From Bacteroidales bacterium (GTDB lineage: Bacteria > Bacteroidota > Bacteroidia > Bacteroidales > UBA3824), in assembly GCA_017417315.1 (NCBI GenBank), contig JAFPZK010000001.1, positions 1 to 64,000 on the forward strand: a stretch of DNA of 64,000 bases. Direction: 5' to 3'. Below are positions 17,550 through 26,308 of the stretch, piece after piece (position 1 is the stretch's first letter; each line of letters opens with the position of its first letter). The notes under the pieces were generated by a model. The model was not told the origin of the DNA, made no database searches, and saw nothing but the letters and a program-made list of their open reading frames with translations. The position numbers and the translations under genes are program-made.

Positions 17550-18452
17550 ATGGTAACCGAATTTTCGCAATTATTTTCTTTGGCTCAAAACGCGGGCAAA
17601 AAAAAATTGTCCGTGGCGTGTCCATACGATTTTCATACGTTGTGCGCAGTTGAAAAAGCCCGCAGCGAATCCCTTATAGAAGCTGCTTTGATTGGTCAAA
17701 AAGCAAGAATCGAAAAAAACGCTTCTGAAAACGGCATTTCTTTGGACAATTATGAAATCATTGATTCTCCTGACGACGACAATGCTTTGGAGGCGGCGGT
17801 AAGAAAAGTTTCTTCCGGCAGAGCGGATATTCTGATGAAGGGGCTTATTAGTTCGGAGCGTTATCTTAAAGCCGTATTAAACAGAAATTCAGGACTTTTG
17901 ACCCTTGACAGCACAATTAGTCATATCGGAATTATCGAAAATAAAAATCTTAACCGACTTTTGATTTTTGGTGATGCGGCAGTTTTGCCTGAACCTGATT
18001 TCAAACAGAAACTCAGAATCCTAAGTTCGCTTGTTAAAATGGCGAAAAAACTCGGCAACGAAAATCCGAAAGTTGCTTTGATTGCGGCTACGGAACTTGT
18101 TTCGACAGCCATAAAAGCCGGTCATGATGCGGCAATAATTTCAAAAATGAGCGAGCGCGGACAACTTGGCTGCATTGCTGACGGACCTCTCGGTCTTGAT
18201 GTTGCAATCGACAAGGAAGCCTCTGAAATAAAGGAAGTTAAAAGCGTTATCAAGGGCGATGCCGATTGTCTTATTTTTCCGAATATTGAGGCGGGAAATG
18301 CTTTTTATAAGGCTAATACAAAAATTGCAAATTCTTTTGTTGCCTCTATTCTTGCGGGGGTGAAATGTCCCGTAATTTTGACTTCACGTGCCGACAGCAT
18401 AGACTCGAAATATTATTCGATACTTTTGTCTTTGGCGACGGGAGTTATTTAG
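17550..18452 (+). CDS. ptb: Phosphate butyryltransferase/acetyltransferase
   Basis: A 300-residue protein of the phosphotransacetylase/phosphotransbutyrylase family. Family features include the N-terminal VACPYDFHTLCAVEKA, GRADILMKGLISSERYLKAVL, and the C-terminal GPLGLDVAID and CLIFPNIEAGNAFYKA. It swaps CoA for phosphate on a short acyl-CoA, giving an acyl phosphate that a kinase can use to make ATP. The ATG at 17550 is chosen because the promoter -7 box overlaps the upstream TTG. No butyrate kinase gene is adjacent; the neighbour is a lipoprotein, so the substrate (butyryl or branched-chain) is open. Confidence 0.9.
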   Translation: MVTEFSQLFSLAQNAGKKKLSVACPYDFHTLCAVEKARSESLIEAALIGQKARIEKNASENGISLDNYEIIDSPDDDNALEAAVRKVSSGRADILMKGLISSERYLKAVLNRNSGLLTLDSTISHIGIIENKNLNRLLIFGDAAVLPEPDFKQKLRILSSLVKMAKKLGNENPKVALIAATELVSTAIKAGHDAAIISKMSERGQLGCIADGPLGLDVAIDKEASEIKEVKSVIKGDADCLIFPNIEAGNAFYKANTKIANSFVASILAGVKCPVILTSRADSIDSKYYSILLSLATGVI

Positions 18453-18465
18453 TTTTTTTTTAGGA

Positions 18466-19170
18466 ATGAGGAATTTAGTTTTTTTTTCGGCGTTGTTGTT
18501 GACGGTTTCGTGTGCGACAAAAAAGATTTCAGGCATTTATCACAGCGAAAACTGCGACGGCTATGCCACGAATTGTTTTATTTATAATTTTCATTCTGAC
18601 GGCACTTTTACTTATTGGTATTCCTCTGAAATGGCGGGTGAGGTTACTCTTTACGGAAACTATTATTTGATAGGCGATTCCGTAAAACTGACTCCGGAAA
18701 AATATATTTTTCACGATTCTTCTTCCGTAGAATATTTACCTCAAAAGGAGAAAAACAGGATTAACGTTAAAATTTCGCTTATTCCGGGTTATTTGAAAAA
18801 TAAGCCCGACACTATGCACGTTCCGTGGCTTATCAAAACCGATAAAATGCTTTTCTTTGACGAAACTGATGAAGAAGGTAATTATGTAATTGAAGATGAA
18901 GGAGTTAAAACTATTGAAATAGCGGATTATTCAATGAAATTTCAGTTGGAGGAGGCTGACAAGAGTTCGTCATCGCTGATAAATGTGGAGCAGCAACATT
19001 GCGATATAAGGGTAAATTTATCGTCAGAAGATTTAGAACCGTTTGTCATAGAGCCGGTAAAAAAATTCTTGATTTTAGGGAAAAAACTTATTGCCGTTTA
19101 TCACGAAAGCGACACCTTAGGTAAATTTTTGAAGCCTCCGTCTGAGGTGTATGTTAAGGAAAAATTGTAA
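18466..19170 (+). CDS. Lipoprotein, function unknown
   Basis: A 234-residue protein with a short lipoprotein signal ending LLTVSC (Cys about residue 16). The mature part starts with a beta-rich stretch (ISGIYHSENCDGYATNCFIYNFHSDGTFTYW) resembling small lipocalin-like modules that report a response to a substrate, but I cannot assign a family. It is 13 nt after ptb and probably shares its transcript. Confidence 0.7.
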   Translation: MRNLVFFSALLLTVSCATKKISGIYHSENCDGYATNCFIYNFHSDGTFTYWYSSEMAGEVTLYGNYYLIGDSVKLTPEKYIFHDSSSVEYLPQKEKNRINVKISLIPGYLKNKPDTMHVPWLIKTDKMLFFDETDEEGNYVIEDEGVKTIEIADYSMKFQLEEADKSSSSLINVEQQHCDIRVNLSSEDLEPFVIEPVKKFLILGKKLIAVYHESDTLGKFLKPPSEVYVKEKL

Positions 19171-19179
19171 AAAATGTTT

Positions 19180-19305
19180 ATGAAAACTTCTTTCGCACGG
19201 TTTGTGAGTTTTCACAGTGGCAGGTGCAGCATTGTAAGCAACAACAGATTTTATGGAATTTCAATTCGTGCCGTGCGTTTGCATAGAGAAAAAAACTGCG
19301 AATAA
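19180..19305 (+). pseudogene. C-terminal remnant of a FISUMP-type lipoprotein
   Basis: A 41-codon open stretch whose end reads SNNRFYGISIRAVRL. This resembles the C-terminal signature of the Fibrobacter succinogenes major paralogous (FISUMP) domain, where an NNR-x-x-G-x-S-[VI]-R-x-V-R pattern closes the domain. There is no signal peptide and no upstream part of the domain. Intact FISUMP genes lie 2-4 kb downstream. Best read as a decayed fragment; a short real peptide cannot be excluded. Confidence 0.5.
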
Positions 19306-19330
19306 AATAAAATTGTTTTGAATTTTTTTC

Positions 19331-19338
19331 TACTTTTG
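19331..19338 (+). promoter_or_regulatory. -7 box for LuxR-type regulator
   Basis: TACTTTTG followed by CGG, an exact TAnnTTTG match, 22 nt before the start codon. No well-spaced -33 element was found. Confidence 0.5.
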
Positions 19339-19360
19339 CGGAAAATTAATTTCAAAACAA

Positions 19361-20095
19361 ATGCAAAAACAGACTAATGATTTTTTTTGTGAACAAGATT
19401 GTGTTCAAGAAACTACTAAAAATTTATCATCTCTTGATTTAACAGTTACATCAGGTATAATTGATGTTTTGGGGTGCGGTATTTATATCGTAGATTATGA
19501 GGCTAAAAAAGTACGCATTGTTTCTGACAATATCGCGAAAATGTGCGGATTGAATCCTCAGGATATTGAAGGAGAAAATTGCGATATTTATTTGAAATAT
19601 GTCCCTGATGATGATTATAAAATGCTTTTGGAAATCAATAAAGCGGCTTTTTCGTTTTTGAAGAAAATGCCAGATTGGAAAATTCTGCAATATAGTGTTT
19701 CGTATAATTTCCATCTCAACGGACTTTTATTGCACCAGACTTTTAAACCGTTGAAAGTTAAAAACGGATTTATAAAACTCGGTTTGTTTATTCTTACGCT
19801 TTCTTCTAAAAATGACATCGGGAATATAGTTATGCAGCGAAAAAACGATGTTGATTATTATGAGTATTCGCTTTCTGGACATATTTGGAGATTAAAACAC
19901 GGCATAAAACTCTCCGAAACAGAAAAGTTGGTTCTTTGTCTTTCGGCGCAGGGGCAGACCTCGGAAGATATTGCCTCTGCAATGCACCGTTCTGTTGATA
20001 CCATAAAACGCTATAAAAAGGATTTATTTAAGAAAATGAACGTCAAAAATATCACCGAAGCATTAATCTGTGCCATAAATAACCGCTTCTTTTGA
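19361..20095 (+). CDS. PAS-like sensor with LuxR-type helix-turn-helix
   Basis: A 244-residue protein. The first about 150 residues resemble a PAS fold (VLGCGIYIVDYEAKKVRIVSDNIAKMCG). The last about 65 residues form a LuxR/GerE helix-turn-helix (LSETEKLVLCLSAQGQTSEDIA, then SVDTIKRYKKDLFKKMNVKN). There is no receiver domain or membrane segment, so it probably senses a cytoplasmic ligand. It may regulate the neighbouring surface lipoprotein and propeller genes, but this is inferred only from position. Confidence 0.85.
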   Translation: MQKQTNDFFCEQDCVQETTKNLSSLDLTVTSGIIDVLGCGIYIVDYEAKKVRIVSDNIAKMCGLNPQDIEGENCDIYLKYVPDDDYKMLLEINKAAFSFLKKMPDWKILQYSVSYNFHLNGLLLHQTFKPLKVKNGFIKLGLFILTLSSKNDIGNIVMQRKNDVDYYEYSLSGHIWRLKHGIKLSETEKLVLCLSAQGQTSEDIASAMHRSVDTIKRYKKDLFKKMNVKNITEALICAINNRFF

Positions 20096-20102
20096 GGTTT
20101 TG

Positions 20103-20156
20103 ATTACCCGAAAGGGTAATTTTTCTCTGAAACGCAAAAATTACCCGAAAGGGTAA
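20103..20156 (+). terminator. Twin GAAA-loop hairpins after the regulator
   Basis: ATTACCC-GAAA-GGGTAAT (20103-20120) followed by TTTTT, and TTACCC-GAAA-GGGTAA (20141-20156) followed by ATTTTTT. Both loops are GAAA tetraloops and the stems are nearly identical. Most simply a tandem terminator. Confidence 0.7.
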
Positions 20157-20178
20157 ATTTTTTCCGATTTTTTTTGTA

Positions 20179-20186
20179 TATTTTTG
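20179..20186 (+). promoter_or_regulatory. -7 box upstream of the truncated lipoprotein
   Basis: TATTTTTG, an exact TAnnTTTG match, about 40 nt before the start of the broken FISUMP lipoprotein gene. It may still drive transcription into the genes beyond. Confidence 0.4.
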
Positions 20187-20227
20187 TGGCGGAAAATAGA
20201 TGTCAAATTTTTAATAATTTTATAAAT

Positions 20228-20357
20228 ATGAAAAAAATTACTTATTTTTTCGCCGCAGGAATTACTGCGCTGTCTTTCGGACTTACGTCATGTGCGGAAG
20301 ACGAAGTTGTATTACGGTTTTTCTGTCCGTTATGTTTTTGAACCCAAGCAATTGTAA
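20228..20357 (+). pseudogene. Internally deleted FISUMP lipoprotein gene
   Basis: From 20228 the frame reads a lipoprotein signal (MKKITYFFAAGITALSFG, then LTSCAEDEVV) almost identical in design to the start of the intact gene at 21509. At about 20310 it runs into a sequence which, in another frame, reads YYGFSVRYVFEPKQL and a stop at 20355-20357. This matches the intact gene's end (MSVRYVFEPKQL). The whole middle of the domain is missing and the junction shifts the frame, so the first frame stops at 20339-20341 after 37 codons. A deletion joined the two ends. The short product, if made, would be a lipopeptide. Confidence 0.8.
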
Positions 20358-20377
20358 AATATTTAATGCAGAAATTA

Positions 20378-20404
20378 GGGAACAAAAAATATTTTGTTCC
20401 CTTT
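20378..20404 (+). terminator. Terminator-like hairpin
   Basis: GGGAACAAAA (20378-20387), loop AATA, TTTTGTTCCC (20392-20401), then TTT. It lies between the deleted lipoprotein remnant and the next gene. Confidence 0.6.
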
Positions 20405-20417
20405 AAATCTTGATTTT

Positions 20418-21479
20418 ATGAAATTCATAGCACTAATACTTATAGTACTTACCTTTGAATGTCAAGCACAAAAAACGGATTATAATTGGGTAATAGAAAA
20501 TTATATTATTGATTTCAATTACAATCCGCCATACAATAATCCGTATAGTATTAATATGGATAAAAATGCAAACAATGCGTGTACATTATCCGATGTAAAC
20601 GGAAAAATGCTTTATCATTATAGTGGTAACAGATTATATAATATATCGGGGACAATAATATATACCAATACTATGGGTGCTATAATGGCTTCACCATCTC
20701 TGATTCCTTTCCCCGGACATCAAGACTTATCTTTGTTTTTTTATTGTTCTTATAAGGAAGGAGGTTTGATTTGCAAGACTTTAAATCATAACAACGATAA
20801 AGATATTAAACTATTAAAAAAACTCGGAAAAAACTATAAGTTTACCTTTATTCAACAGGAAGGTACAGAAAATATTTGGTATTTATCGTCTTCAAATAAT
20901 CAAGTGGAAGTTACATTGATAACGAAAGACGGATTTCAAGAAATAAAAACGTATGATAAAAAACTTCCTCTACGTAATGCAAAAATCTCGTATGACGGAA
21001 GTATGATAGCAGCTAATTATGATAATGAAGTAACAGGCAAAATCATAATATTCGGTTTTAATCCGAAAACGGGAGAAGTGAACGACATAATATTCAGTTT
21101 TGGGAAAAATTATGAATGTGAATTTTCCCAAGACTGCAAATACATATATGCAATTGAGGACAACCATTCTAAAATTGTGCGGTATGATATAAAAAACAGC
21201 AAAACGCAAACAGAGTTTATTAATTCGGCAACCAAAATATATTCGGTACCGAATAATGGTATGGAAATGAGGGACATTAAATTAGCACCTAACGGTAGCA
21301 TTTATATTCTGTTTAACGGCAATTATTTGTTGTCAATAAATAAGGACGGCGAATTTGGAAAAGAAAACAGAATTAATCTTTATGGCGCAAACACTCCTTA
21401 TTTACCATATACATTCCGCTACGAGTATTATGACGAAATTCTATGTCCAAAGACACCCAAAATAAAAGAACAAAAATGA
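20418..21479 (+). CDS. Secreted beta-propeller-like protein
   Basis: A 353-residue protein with a signal peptide ending near ECQAQ. The body contains repeated strand-turn patterns of a propeller, for example ISYDGSMIAANYDNE, FSQDCKYIYAIEDNHSKIVRYDI and LAPNGSIYILFNGNYLLSINKDG. The ATG at 20418 is chosen because the signal peptide starts there; the extension to 20394 overlaps a hairpin. It resembles the N-terminal part of the larger protein at 23149 and is probably its paralogue without the PKD domain. No enzymatic motif seen; likely extracytoplasmic. Confidence 0.75.
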   Translation: MKFIALILIVLTFECQAQKTDYNWVIENYIIDFNYNPPYNNPYSINMDKNANNACTLSDVNGKMLYHYSGNRLYNISGTIIYTNTMGAIMASPSLIPFPGHQDLSLFFYCSYKEGGLICKTLNHNNDKDIKLLKKLGKNYKFTFIQQEGTENIWYLSSSNNQVEVTLITKDGFQEIKTYDKKLPLRNAKISYDGSMIAANYDNEVTGKIIIFGFNPKTGEVNDIIFSFGKNYECEFSQDCKYIYAIEDNHSKIVRYDIKNSKTQTEFINSATKIYSVPNNGMEMRDIKLAPNGSIYILFNGNYLLSINKDGEFGKENRINLYGANTPYLPYTFRYEYYDEILCPKTPKIKEQK

Positions 21480-21508
21480 ACGTTTTACATTTTTAATATT
21501 ATAAAAAT

Positions 21509-22390
21509 ATGAAAAAAATTAAGTATTTTTTTGTCGCAGGATTTTCTGCGCTGTTTTTCGGACTTGTATCATGTGCGAAAGACGAAGTTGTAAAAGACAA
21601 AGTTGTTACTGAATCAAAGACAATTACATACGGTAATTGTGCTGAGCAAGTAGAACAACCCCAATTATTGTTCAAAAGTAGAAAAAGTATCAGTAAAGGC
21701 TTTGTGACCGATTACAGTGGTAGTCAATATGATACAATGTTTTCTACCGTTAAGGATAATGCCGGAAACACTTACAAAATTATGAAAGTGTGGAGAACAT
21801 CAAATCCGAATAAATATTTTTGGATAATGATTGAGAATTTTAGGTATGCAGCCGGAAAGGGGTGTTATCTTTACCGCAATGATGCAAGTGAAGTAAATGA
21901 ATATGGCAGATTGTATCATTGGGAAACTGCAAATGACTGTGGCGGAAAAATCCATATGGATTTGCCATACAGAAAAGCAAGTGGTAAATACACAAAGAAA
22001 AACTATACGACATACGGTCATCTTCCCACTAAACAAGATATCAGTGATTTGATGGAAATACCGAATTTTCAAAGAGGCGGTCTTAATGAAATTTCAGGAC
22101 TTAAATACTATGATGTGTTTTTAGTAGGAAGAGATAAGACGGACATTGAAGACGATTTTTCTGTTTTCCATTCTATTGCTGGATATATGGATAATACCGA
22201 TTATCCGTACAGCGATTTTGATTCGCGCCATAACTGCGGAATGTATTGGATGCAGGAAGGCACCCGAGATGCACATCAACCGCTACGAATTGAATACGAT
22301 GATGATAATTATACAGCATATTATCACGTATGGCATCATAATCATTATGCAATGAGTGTACGTTACGTTTTTGAACCGAAACAATTGTAA
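21509..22390 (+). CDS. FISUMP-domain lipoprotein
   Basis: A 293-residue lipoprotein with the signal ending GLVSC (Cys about residue 22). The FISUMP domain covers about 70-290. The hallmark YGRLYHWETA is present near 130, HLPTKQDI follows, and the C-terminal VRYVFEPKQL closes the domain. Such domains are abundant surface proteins in some gut Bacteroidota and Fibrobacter; the molecular role is unknown. The closely related truncated copy lies 1.3 kb upstream, and a divergent one follows 21 nt downstream. Confidence 0.82.
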   Translation: MKKIKYFFVAGFSALFFGLVSCAKDEVVKDKVVTESKTITYGNCAEQVEQPQLLFKSRKSISKGFVTDYSGSQYDTMFSTVKDNAGNTYKIMKVWRTSNPNKYFWIMIENFRYAAGKGCYLYRNDASEVNEYGRLYHWETANDCGGKIHMDLPYRKASGKYTKKNYTTYGHLPTKQDISDLMEIPNFQRGGLNEISGLKYYDVFLVGRDKTDIEDDFSVFHSIAGYMDNTDYPYSDFDSRHNCGMYWMQEGTRDAHQPLRIEYDDDNYTAYYHVWHHNHYAMSVRYVFEPKQL

Positions 22391-22411
22391 AATTTTATAA
22401 AATATAAAAAA

Positions 22412-23155
22412 ATGAGAATAAAATCAAATTTAATTTTATCGGCATTTGCCGTTACATTGTCTTTGTTTTCTGTCGCATGTCAACAAGATATTGAAACAGA
22501 AGTACAGACAGAACAACAACAGTTTACGGATTTTCACGATTATTGTTTGAATGTCCCTGATACGTCTGCGGATAAGTGTATTTCAAAAGCCGTATTAAGA
22601 AAGAAATACAGCACTGTTGTAATTAATGATACAGAATACCGTACCATAAAAATCCGCAATAGAGAGGCTACAATTATGCAAGAATGGCTTTTGGAGGACT
22701 TACATGAGGATATGTTCACATATACTCCCTATCATCAAGATAATGATCCGTATGGAAAACTTCATGGATTTTATTATCCGTGGTGCGGAGAGTTAGATGA
22801 TGTAATTCAAGCAGATTGGGATGAATTTATTCCTAATGCTCCCGGATTTCGTATCCCTACTGCCAAAGATTTAACCGATTTAGGTGCTGTTGTCGGGAAA
22901 AATAACCGTCGTAGCATTTTAGAGGTTGAATATGATGGTTTTTGTGAACCAAGTACCCCCGCAGACTTTTCTTATAGAACTAACAATGGCTGTGGTTTTT
23001 GGGTAAATTGTCAAAACGACCCATCTCGTGTAGACGGTTGCGGAGTTATCGGTAATTGGTATAAAGATGATGCCTTTGTATTATCTTTTACCAATATTAA
23101 GGACATTTGTTGTAATGTACGTTTAGTTAGAACTTTAACAAAATCCCAATGGTAA
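22412..23155 (+). CDS. Divergent FISUMP-type lipoprotein
   Basis: A 247-residue lipoprotein with the signal ending FSVAC (Cys about residue 23). Degenerate FISUMP motifs can be traced: YGKLHGFYYPW in place of YGRLYxWxTA, PGFRIPTAKDL in place of the HLPT region, and CCNVRLVR near the end. It is cysteine-rich for its size. The stop codon overlaps the next start by 7 nt, so it is translationally coupled to the PKD protein gene. Confidence 0.75.
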   Translation: MRIKSNLILSAFAVTLSLFSVACQQDIETEVQTEQQQFTDFHDYCLNVPDTSADKCISKAVLRKKYSTVVINDTEYRTIKIRNREATIMQEWLLEDLHEDMFTYTPYHQDNDPYGKLHGFYYPWCGELDDVIQADWDEFIPNAPGFRIPTAKDLTDLGAVVGKNNRRSILEVEYDGFCEPSTPADFSYRTNNGCGFWVNCQNDPSRVDGCGVIGNWYKDDAFVLSFTNIKDICCNVRLVRTLTKSQW

Positions 23156-24582
23156 ATATCTTCCATAAAAATAATGCAACCGGCAAAATTATATTGTCGG
23201 TTGTATTTATATTTTCATTTCTGACTGTTTTTGCACAGAGCAAACATGTTTCAAAGTTAAATTTAGGAAATTATAGTTTAGATTTTAATTCGGAACCTAT
23301 TATTAAAGAACTTCCGTATAAATATTTAGGAGATTTATTATACCGCTTTATCAGGTATGTTGATGATAACGGTAAAGTTAAATTAACTGCTAATTTTTGG
23401 AATAAAGTAATATTAGATGAAAATTTGGAACCTATAAAAGGTTGTGAAAAGTTTGGTGAATATATAAGAATTGACGGAGATAATCATTTAAATTTTTTTG
23501 TACCTAACCCTTGTGATGAGAATTTGGTTTACTATTTTGATTGGGACAGATATTTTGTTATAGATTTAAATTTAAATGAAATAGTATCTGATGATGTAGT
23601 ATGGTTGCACAATCTTCATGGTTTTTTTTCAACTGGTGAACTAACTCCCGTTTTGGTTCATCATAAAGATAATAAAAATATTTGGCTGATTTATGTAGGA
23701 GATTCAAAGTACTATCAGTTTTTAATAACGGCAAACGGTGTAGAAGAAAAGGAAATTGTAAACCTTGACCCAAAACAATATAATTTTGACATTTCAAAAG
23801 ACTGTAAATGGTCTATTAATATGTCAAGAGATTGTAAATATTATTCTGCGTTTTCGCAAAAACTCAATCATAACACTGTTTATTTCGGAGAATTTGACAG
23901 AGAAAACGGAATTTTCAAACCTATCTGCAATTATACATTCAAAAAATATTGGGAAATATACAGTTCAGTGTTTTCTCCTGACGGAAAACGAATTTTTTAT
24001 ATAGGAGCAGCATCGAATGGTATTATAGAAATAATATCAGTTGATATAAAGAATGGAATTCCTGATTATGAAAGTTCAGTAAATTCAAAACCTTACTATA
24101 CTATGAAAAAAACGGGTACAAATGTTGCAAATTCCTGCTACTACGGATTAGACGGTAATATCTATATTGCATACAAAGCGAAAAGGGAAATTGCAATAAT
24201 TCCTTTTGATGAATCAGGCAATCCAAAACAATATGAACCCGAAGTCAAGAAAACCGAACGTATGATTTGGACACGTTTAACTCTTGTATCTACTTGGTTT
24301 TCTGATGATTACCGACCCGCAGTTTGCACCCCTAAAATTTCCGCCGAAAATTCCTGTTTTGGAAGTATGACAGATTTTTCCGTTATTAATTTTTCAGGTG
24401 CAAAAACTTTTCTTTGGAATTTTGGCGATGATGAAACTTCTAACGAAATTTCTCCGTCGCATTTATATAAAAAATCCGGCAGTTATAAAGTTAAACTTTT
24501 GATTGACGGCAAAGACGAATACGAAACGGATATTGAAATTTATCCGCAACCTAAATCCCCGAAAGTAATTGAAACACAATAA
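23149..24582 (+). CDS. Secreted propeller protein with C-terminal PKD domain
   Basis: A 477-residue protein with a signal peptide ending near VFAQS. The N-terminal about 380 residues form propeller-like repeats (FSPDGKRIFYIGAASNGIIEIISVDI; YYGLDGNIYIAYKAKREIAII). A PKD domain lies at about 400-465 (AKTFLWNFGDDETSNEISPSHLY). It is built like many Bacteroidota surface proteins with a gliding- or T9SS-related C-terminus, but no sorting domain follows here. It starts within the end of the FISUMP gene. Confidence 0.78.
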   Translation: MVNIFHKNNATGKIILSVVFIFSFLTVFAQSKHVSKLNLGNYSLDFNSEPIIKELPYKYLGDLLYRFIRYVDDNGKVKLTANFWNKVILDENLEPIKGCEKFGEYIRIDGDNHLNFFVPNPCDENLVYYFDWDRYFVIDLNLNEIVSDDVVWLHNLHGFFSTGELTPVLVHHKDNKNIWLIYVGDSKYYQFLITANGVEEKEIVNLDPKQYNFDISKDCKWSINMSRDCKYYSAFSQKLNHNTVYFGEFDRENGIFKPICNYTFKKYWEIYSSVFSPDGKRIFYIGAASNGIIEIISVDIKNGIPDYESSVNSKPYYTMKKTGTNVANSCYYGLDGNIYIAYKAKREIAIIPFDESGNPKQYEPEVKKTERMIWTRLTLVSTWFSDDYRPAVCTPKISAENSCFGSMTDFSVINFSGAKTFLWNFGDDETSNEISPSHLYKKSGSYKVKLLIDGKDEYETDIEIYPQPKSPKVIETQ

Positions 24583-24584
24583 AT

Positions 24585-25163
24585 ATGAAAAGTAAAATTT
24601 GGTTAACATTTTTTGCGGTGCTTGGTTTTAACGCCGCAAATTCGCAAACGGCAGAATTATCCCCCGTTTGCACCTCCTCGGTAAAAACTTACGGCGTAGA
24701 GGAGACGGAAGAAAACACGGTTTATTATTGGGAAGTCTCAGGCGGTACTTTAAGCAGCAGCACGGGTGCGGAAATTTCCGTTACTTGGGGCGACACCGAA
24801 GGCGAAGGCTCAATAAGTGTTTATGGCAAAAACACCGAAACAAATTGTACTTCCGAAACTGTCGTTTATACCGTTAAGCGCAAAAAAGCCCCGTCAGTAG
24901 CCTTTGAAAACGCTGTTGTCTGTTACGGCGAGCCGCTAAAAATAACGCTTACCGGCACTGCTCCGTTTGAAGTTTTTTATACTTTCGGCGATGAGGAAAA
25001 AAGTATAAAAACAGACAAAACCGAGTATTCTTTGGACAATGTTTCGGGAAAGTACAAAATCACGAAAGTAAAAGACAGCGTGTGCGAATTTTTGCCGAAA
25101 GAAAATAACGAGGCGGAGATTTTCAAAGCCGTAAAAACGCCGAAAATCATTTCAGGGGATTAA
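24585..25163 (+). CDS. Secreted PKD-like domain protein
   Basis: A 192-residue protein with a signal peptide ending near AANSQ. It has a PKD-like module (about 28-105; CTSSVKTYGVEETEENTVYYWEVSGG, then VTWGDTEGEGSISV) and a second short Ig-like part (APFEVFYTFGDE). It begins 2 nt after the PKD protein gene, so it is likely coexpressed and may extend it as a separately secreted piece. Its 3' end overlaps the convergent peptidase gene by 4 nt. No sorting domain is seen. Confidence 0.72.
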   Translation: MKSKIWLTFFAVLGFNAANSQTAELSPVCTSSVKTYGVEETEENTVYYWEVSGGTLSSSTGAEISVTWGDTEGEGSISVYGKNTETNCTSETVVYTVKRKKAPSVAFENAVVCYGEPLKITLTGTAPFEVFYTFGDEEKSIKTDKTEYSLDNVSGKYKITKVKDSVCEFLPKENNEAEIFKAVKTPKIISGD

Positions 25164-26308
25164 AAAATCCCCTTTATCATTTCTTCGCCGATTTTGTAAT
25201 AGGTTTCGTAGTTTTCAATCCAGTCGATTTCTACCGTCGTTGAAAACTTTAACTCTTTGAAATTCAAGAAATTCCACCAGTCAGCAGTCATGCCGCCGTA
25301 TGTCTGCTGATTGTCGGGAATCGGACGAAACCGTGCCGCAGATATTCTCTTGAAATATTCTTCTAAATTCCGGCTTTTTTCTTTGTCGCCTTTTAAGTCA
25401 AAATACGAAAAATCTGCCGTCCCTAAATTTCCGCACGGAAACGTTCCGTGAACGTCAAAAAACATAAAATATTTGTATTTTTTCGCACTTTCCGTGATTT
25501 GGTTTTCTAACATTTTGATGCGGTCTCGGATAGGGGAGTCCCAATCTCGGTTGTAATCCCTCGGCTTTGACATTCTGCCCGATAGTCCCGCAGCCACATT
25601 TTCAACGTCTGTCATTGGAACAATTTTGAAAACATAACGTTTTAATAATTTCTTTTTGCAATCTTTTGATAATAAGTACTTTAACATACCTTCCATAACG
25701 TAATTCGCCACCGATTCAAAAGCGTGCTGACGGCAGATTATCCAAATAAGTTTTTTTTTCGGCGAATCTTTTTTCGAGGTTATTGTCAATAACGGAATAT
25801 AAAACGAAGATGTCGTGTCAAGATTTTCCGTCTTGACGAGGTTTTTGTGCGGGGTGTTTTCGTCGAGAAATTTTTTTAAGGTTTCGTAACTGTAAGGATA
25901 ACCCGTCGCAAAGAAAACCGTATCTCTTTCAGGCTTTAAAACGGCGGAAAGATGTTTGCCGCTGTAATGATTTTTTAGCGGAAAAAACTCTTTGTTGTCA
26001 TAACTGAAAACTAAGAAATAGGGATTGTAAGTACTTTCGTCAAAGGTGCTTTTAACGGTCAAAACGGTGTCCTTTCTAAAACTCGTCAGCCCGAAACGAA
26101 ACCATAAAGCACAAGTGTTGAGAGAATCTTTTTTAGGAGAAAAACTGACGGTATTAGTCTTAAAATCAAAACTTTCGTTGCATACGCCGAAATTTTCTTT
26201 GGACTTAAAAAAAACTGTTTGGGCGTTAACCTGACCCGTCAAAAAAAATAAAATAATAAAATACGGGGCAAAAACCCCGTATTTTGTTTTGAAATTTTTT
26301 ATTCGCAT
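25160..26308 (-). CDS. M14-family zinc carboxypeptidase-like protein
   Basis: A 382-residue secreted protein; the signal peptide ends near VNAQ. An N-terminal beta domain (about 30-160) precedes an M14 catalytic core. Zinc ligands are readable as RQHAFES (HxxE) near 203-208, with a later DVHG as the third ligand. The catalytic Glu is probably in STTVEIDW near the end. The usual NPDG is replaced by MTDVENV, and substrate-binding residues are spread as NRDWDSP. It follows the signal peptidase gene with a 10-nt overlap. Exact substrate (peptide or peptidoglycan-derived) unknown. Confidence 0.82.
   Translation of the reverse strand: MRIKNFKTKYGVFAPYFIILFFLTGQVNAQTVFFKSKENFGVCNESFDFKTNTVSFSPKKDSLNTCALWFRFGLTSFRKDTVLTVKSTFDESTYNPYFLVFSYDNKEFFPLKNHYSGKHLSAVLKPERDTVFFATGYPYSYETLKKFLDENTPHKNLVKTENLDTTSSFYIPLLTITSKKDSPKKKLIWIICRQHAFESVANYVMEGMLKYLLSKDCKKKLLKRYVFKIVPMTDVENVAAGLSGRMSKPRDYNRDWDSPIRDRIKMLENQITESAKKYKYFMFFDVHGTFPCGNLGTADFSYFDLKGDKEKSRNLEEYFKRISAARFRPIPDNQQTYGGMTADWWNFLNFKELKFSTTVEIDWIENYETYYKIGEEMIKGIF

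Noticed and set aside
20394..20417. Upstream TTG start for the propeller protein
   Set aside because: It lies inside a hairpin arm and adds residues before a complete signal peptide that begins at the ATG at 20418.
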